From positions 1-7,108 of the forward strand of contig JAUUZS010000218.1 in NCBI GenBank assembly GCA_030589835.1: a stretch of 7,108 nt of DNA, written 5' to 3'. The DNA is from Cyclobacteriaceae bacterium (GTDB taxonomy: Bacteria > Bacteroidota > Bacteroidia > Cytophagales > Cyclobacteriaceae). Each line of letters begins with the position of its first letter. Position 1 is the first letter of the stretch. The position numbers and the translations under genes are program-made. The notes beneath the pieces are model-generated. The model ran no database searches, had not been told where the DNA came from, and saw only the letters and a program-made list of their open reading frames with translations. Shown here in pieces: positions 4,662 to 7,108 of this stretch.

Positions 4662-6974
4662 ATGAGTAAAAAAGCCTTAACTACTGTTAAAAATCAAAAC
4701 GGATCTTCAGCCACAGATCCTAAGTCAATGAAAAAAAATAGAGAGAGCAAAAAAATTGAATTTAAAATACCTACAAAAGTTGTTAAGAGGGATGGGCGAA
4801 TTGAGAATTTTGAAGCAACAAGAATTGAGGTAGCGCTTACCAGGTGTTTCAAAGGCCTGGAAAGAAGCAATTTCGATGCAAGAAAAATAACCCAGCAAAT
4901 TGTAAATATTGTTTCTGCTAAATTTGAGCAGCCAACCGTTGAGCAGGTTCAGGATATTGTGGAAATGGTATTGCAAGCAGCCGGTGAATATGAAGCTGCT
5001 AAAAGCTATATCCTTTATAGGGCAGAACATGCCAAAATGCGTGAAACAAGACCAGTGCCTGAAGCAGTTAAAGAAGCTTTCGGGGCATCTGACAAGTATT
5101 TTCCGACCCAAATACAGAAATTCCAATTTTATGATAAATATGCCAGGTTTACCTATGAGCACGGCCGTAGAGAAACGTGGGTAGAGACCGTTGACAGAGC
5201 AGTAGAATATCTGAAGGAACTTTCAGATTTCAGACTTCAGCCATTGACATATCAGAGATTGAGACATGCCATTCTCAATATGAAGATTATGCCTTCGATG
5301 AGGTTGTTGGCCATGGCCGGCCCTGCTGCCAGAAGAAATAATATGAGCATTTACAATTGCTCCTATATGCCTGTTGATAGCATTGATTCATTTGTTGAAG
5401 CAATGATTATATCGATGAGTGGTTGTGGTGTTGGCTATTCTGTAGAAGCAGAATATATTGAAAAACTTCCCAGGATCAGGCGTCAAAAGAAAGAACAACC
5501 TGTTCAGCATGTTGTAGAAGATTCTACTGAAGGTTGGGCAGATGCAGTCAGAACAGGCCTTGAGGCGTGGTTCAAAGGCAAAGACGTTATTTTTAATTAT
5601 TCATTGGTTAGGGAGGCAGGTGCTGTGCTGAGAATAAAGGGAGGAAGAGCTTCCGGTCCTGAGCCATTGCGCGTATTGCTTGATTTTGCGAGAACGAGGA
5701 TTTTGGCTCGCCAGGGATCAACTTTGCGTCCACTCGATGGTCATGATATCATGTGTGCTGTCGGCGCTGCGGCAGTTTCCGGTGGTGTACGACGTACAGC
5801 CATGATTGCTTTATTTGACTACGATGATCATGAAATGTTGCATTGCAAGGATGGGGATTTCTGGAAAAAAAATAACCAAAGATGGAACGCTAACAACTCT
5901 TCGGTATGGCCAGACAGGCAATTGAGCCAGGCAGAAATTGCCAATTTCATTCTGGGAATGGTTAATTCTGAACGTGGTGAGCCGGGAATATTCAATAGAA
6001 AAGCGGCTACCAATACCAGGCCTTCAAGGAGAAAATTGGCCAGATTTGGAACCAATCCATGCGGTGAGATAATATTGAGGCCTTTCCAATTCTGTAACCT
6101 GTCTGTTGCGGTAGCACGTGAAGACGATACCATCGAAGACTTGAAAGAAAAAGTGGAATTGGCAGCAATTCTTGGAACTATCCAATCCAAGGCAACACAT
6201 TTTCCGGGACTGAGAAAAGAATGGAGAAAAAATTGTGAAGAAGAAAGATTGCTGGGTGTGGATATAAACGGACAACTGGATTGCCCGGAAGCCCAGAAAC
6301 CTGAAAACATGAAAATCATGCAGCAGGTAGTGGTTGAAACAAATCAAAAAGTGGCCAAAATCCTGGGCATCAATGCTTCTGCGGCAACAACTTGTGTGAA
6401 ACCTTCAGGAAATTCATCTCAGCTGCTGAACTGCTCGCCAGGCCTTCATGCAAGATGGTCTCCCTATTATGTGAGAAATATACGAGTTGGGGCACATACA
6501 CCGGTTTATAAAGTACTCGAAAATGCTGGAGTACCAATGGATCCTGAAAATGGTCAGACCAAGGAAAATGCAAGTACATTTGTAGTGCACTTCCCAGTTA
6601 AGTCACCGGAGTCGGCCATCACAAGAGGAGATCGTTCGGCACTGGAGCAATGCGAATATTGGTTGCAGAATAAACAAAACTATACGGAGCATAATCCTAG
6701 TGTGACCATTACCTATAAGCCTGATGAAGTGCTCGATATTATTAAATGGACCTGGGAGAATCAGGATAAAATCGGAGGTATGACCTTCCTTCCTGCTTAT
6801 GACGCTTCTTTTGATCAAATGCCTTATACGGAAATTGATAAGAAACAGTTTGAGGAATTGAATAAGGCATTCCCTGATATTGATTTCAGTAAGATTTATC
6901 GATATGAAGAAGAAGACTTCACTACTGCTGCACAAGAATTGGCTTGCATGGCAGGCAACTGTGATGTTTTGTAA
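4662..6974 (+). CDS. nrdJ: Adenosylcobalamin-dependent (class II) ribonucleotide reductase with N-terminal ATP-cone
   Basis: This 770-residue cytoplasmic enzyme reduces ribonucleotides to deoxyribonucleotides, using coenzyme B12 to generate a thiyl radical and needing no oxygen. After a lysine/serine-rich leader (1-34) comes an ATP-cone (about 36-128; KVVKRDGRIENF at its start, AKSYILYRAEHAK at its end), the usual dATP/ATP activity switch. The barrel core carries C233 in YNCSY, SGCGVGYSVE (253-262), N465/C467/E469 in NPCGEI, C478 in FCNLS and the substrate-phosphate loop KPSGNS (580-585). C467 should be the thiyl cysteine, with C233/C478 the reducing pair. The C-terminal CMAGNC (762-767) has the CxxxxC spacing of the shuttle cysteines in Lactobacillus RTPR, as does the 11-residue C467-C478 interval. 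It thus resembles the RTPR (monomeric) branch, but with an ATP-cone that RTPR lacks and without a large extra insert. No intein is present. ATG 4662 follows an in-frame stop at 4638; M23 is a possible alternative start. A strong terminator follows the stop. Confidence 0.95.
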   Translation: MSKKALTTVKNQNGSSATDPKSMKKNRESKKIEFKIPTKVVKRDGRIENFEATRIEVALTRCFKGLERSNFDARKITQQIVNIVSAKFEQPTVEQVQDIVEMVLQAAGEYEAAKSYILYRAEHAKMRETRPVPEAVKEAFGASDKYFPTQIQKFQFYDKYARFTYEHGRRETWVETVDRAVEYLKELSDFRLQPLTYQRLRHAILNMKIMPSMRLLAMAGPAARRNNMSIYNCSYMPVDSIDSFVEAMIISMSGCGVGYSVEAEYIEKLPRIRRQKKEQPVQHVVEDSTEGWADAVRTGLEAWFKGKDVIFNYSLVREAGAVLRIKGGRASGPEPLRVLLDFARTRILARQGSTLRPLDGHDIMCAVGAAAVSGGVRRTAMIALFDYDDHEMLHCKDGDFWKKNNQRWNANNSSVWPDRQLSQAEIANFILGMVNSERGEPGIFNRKAATNTRPSRRKLARFGTNPCGEIILRPFQFCNLSVAVAREDDTIEDLKEKVELAAILGTIQSKATHFPGLRKEWRKNCEEERLLGVDINGQLDCPEAQKPENMKIMQQVVVETNQKVAKILGINASAATTCVKPSGNSSQLLNCSPGLHARWSPYYVRNIRVGAHTPVYKVLENAGVPMDPENGQTKENASTFVVHFPVKSPESAITRGDRSALEQCEYWLQNKQNYTEHNPSVTITYKPDEVLDIIKWTWENQDKIGGMTFLPAYDASFDQMPYTEIDKKQFEELNKAFPDIDFSKIYRYEEEDFTTAAQELACMAGNCDVL

Positions 6975-7000
6975 ATATTGGTAGAAAGAACAATTTTATC

Positions 7001-7033
7001 ATCCCCGCTGACGTCAGTTATCGGGGATTTTTT
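7001..7033 (+). terminator. Intrinsic terminator of nrdJ
   Basis: ATCCCCG (7001-7007) pairs with CGGGGAT (7022-7028), and six T follow (7028-7033). The 14-base loop contains the perfect palindrome CTGACGTCAG (7008-7017), which could fold on itself. It lies 26 bases after the nrdJ stop. The minus strand has no T-run beyond the stem, so it works in the rightward direction only. Its T-tract overlaps the stop codon of the opposing gene. Confidence 0.88.
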
Positions 7034-7108
7034 ATTTCCAAAATCTGGGAATTAGCATCGGAGTTTTCTTTTTATATTCGATGTATTTTTCACCAAATGC
7101 GGCGATCA
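7032..7108 (-). CDS. C-terminal fragment of a probable membrane methyltransferase (ICMT/PEMT type)
   Basis: Only the last 24 codons plus a partial codon are in the window; the rest lies beyond the right edge. Read on the minus strand, the peptide includes AAFGEKYIEYKKKTPMLIPR followed by FWK and a TAA stop (7034-7032). The pattern FGEEYxxYxxxxPxxIPR is typical of the C-terminal end of small integral-membrane methyltransferases of the isoprenylcysteine carboxyl methyltransferase / phospholipid methyltransferase type, where it forms part of the cytoplasmic cofactor region. The gene converges on nrdJ, and its stop codon sits in the T-tract of the nrdJ terminator, leaving 57 bases between the two stops. 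The substrate cannot be predicted. The family call rests on this short tail alone, but the open frame to the window edge and the fit of the motif make a real gene likely. Confidence 0.62.
   Translation of the reverse strand, partial: IAAFGEKYIEYKKKTPMLIPRFWK

Noticed and set aside
5828..6319. Minus-strand open frame of 163 codons opposite nrdJ
   Set aside because: Antisense shadow of the conserved nrdJ core; composition is explained by the sense codons.
4662..6974. Possible intein or frameshift in nrdJ
   Set aside because: The catalytic motifs follow in normal order and spacing, with no HINT-type motifs and no interruption.

Overview
The window looks like an ordinary chromosomal stretch of an AT-rich member of the Bacteroidota, most likely of the Cytophagales type. 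The evidence is a LytS/LytTR two-component pair of the style common in that phylum, starts without clear Shine-Dalgarno sequences, intergenic regions with partial matches to the TTTG / TAnnTTTG promoter pattern, and a B12-dependent ribonucleotide reductase. The lineage is inferred from protein style and not proven. No mobile element, CRISPR array, tRNA or rRNA was seen.

Layout. Bases 1-734 hold the C-terminal quarter of UvrA (+), cut by the window edge. A 363-base gap (735-1097) follows; its clearest feature is a perfect hairpin whose T-tract lies on the minus strand. A sensor kinase of the LytS/YehU type (1098-2126, TTG start) and a LytTR response regulator (2192-2914) form a two-component system on +. 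Facing them with a 6-base gap is a minus-strand pair: a 7-TM hemolysin III/TrhA-family protein (4260-3613) followed 23 bases later by a flavoprotein of the iodotyrosine deiodinase branch of the nitroreductase superfamily (3589-2921). A 401-base divergent region (4261-4661) separates this pair from nrdJ (4662-6974, +), an adenosylcobalamin-dependent class II ribonucleotide reductase with an N-terminal ATP-cone. nrdJ ends in a canonical terminator, and a short C-terminal piece of a minus-strand gene, probably a membrane methyltransferase of the ICMT/PEMT type, runs in from the right edge.

How the parts relate. UvrA (nucleotide excision repair) and NrdJ (dNTP supply) both serve DNA maintenance but are separate transcription units. 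The kinase and regulator should act together. The TrhA-like gene and the deiodinase-like gene are probably co-transcribed, with no obvious biochemical link. The nrdJ upstream region contains a perfect match to the DnaA-box consensus, a one-mismatch second copy and a 9-base perfect inverted repeat around that second copy, which suggests coupling of nucleotide reduction to replication initiation.

I found no clearly new system. The items most worth a second look are the conserved iodotyrosine-binding triad in the flavoprotein, the DnaA-box/inverted-repeat cluster upstream of nrdJ, and the possible minus-strand small RNA behind uvrA.
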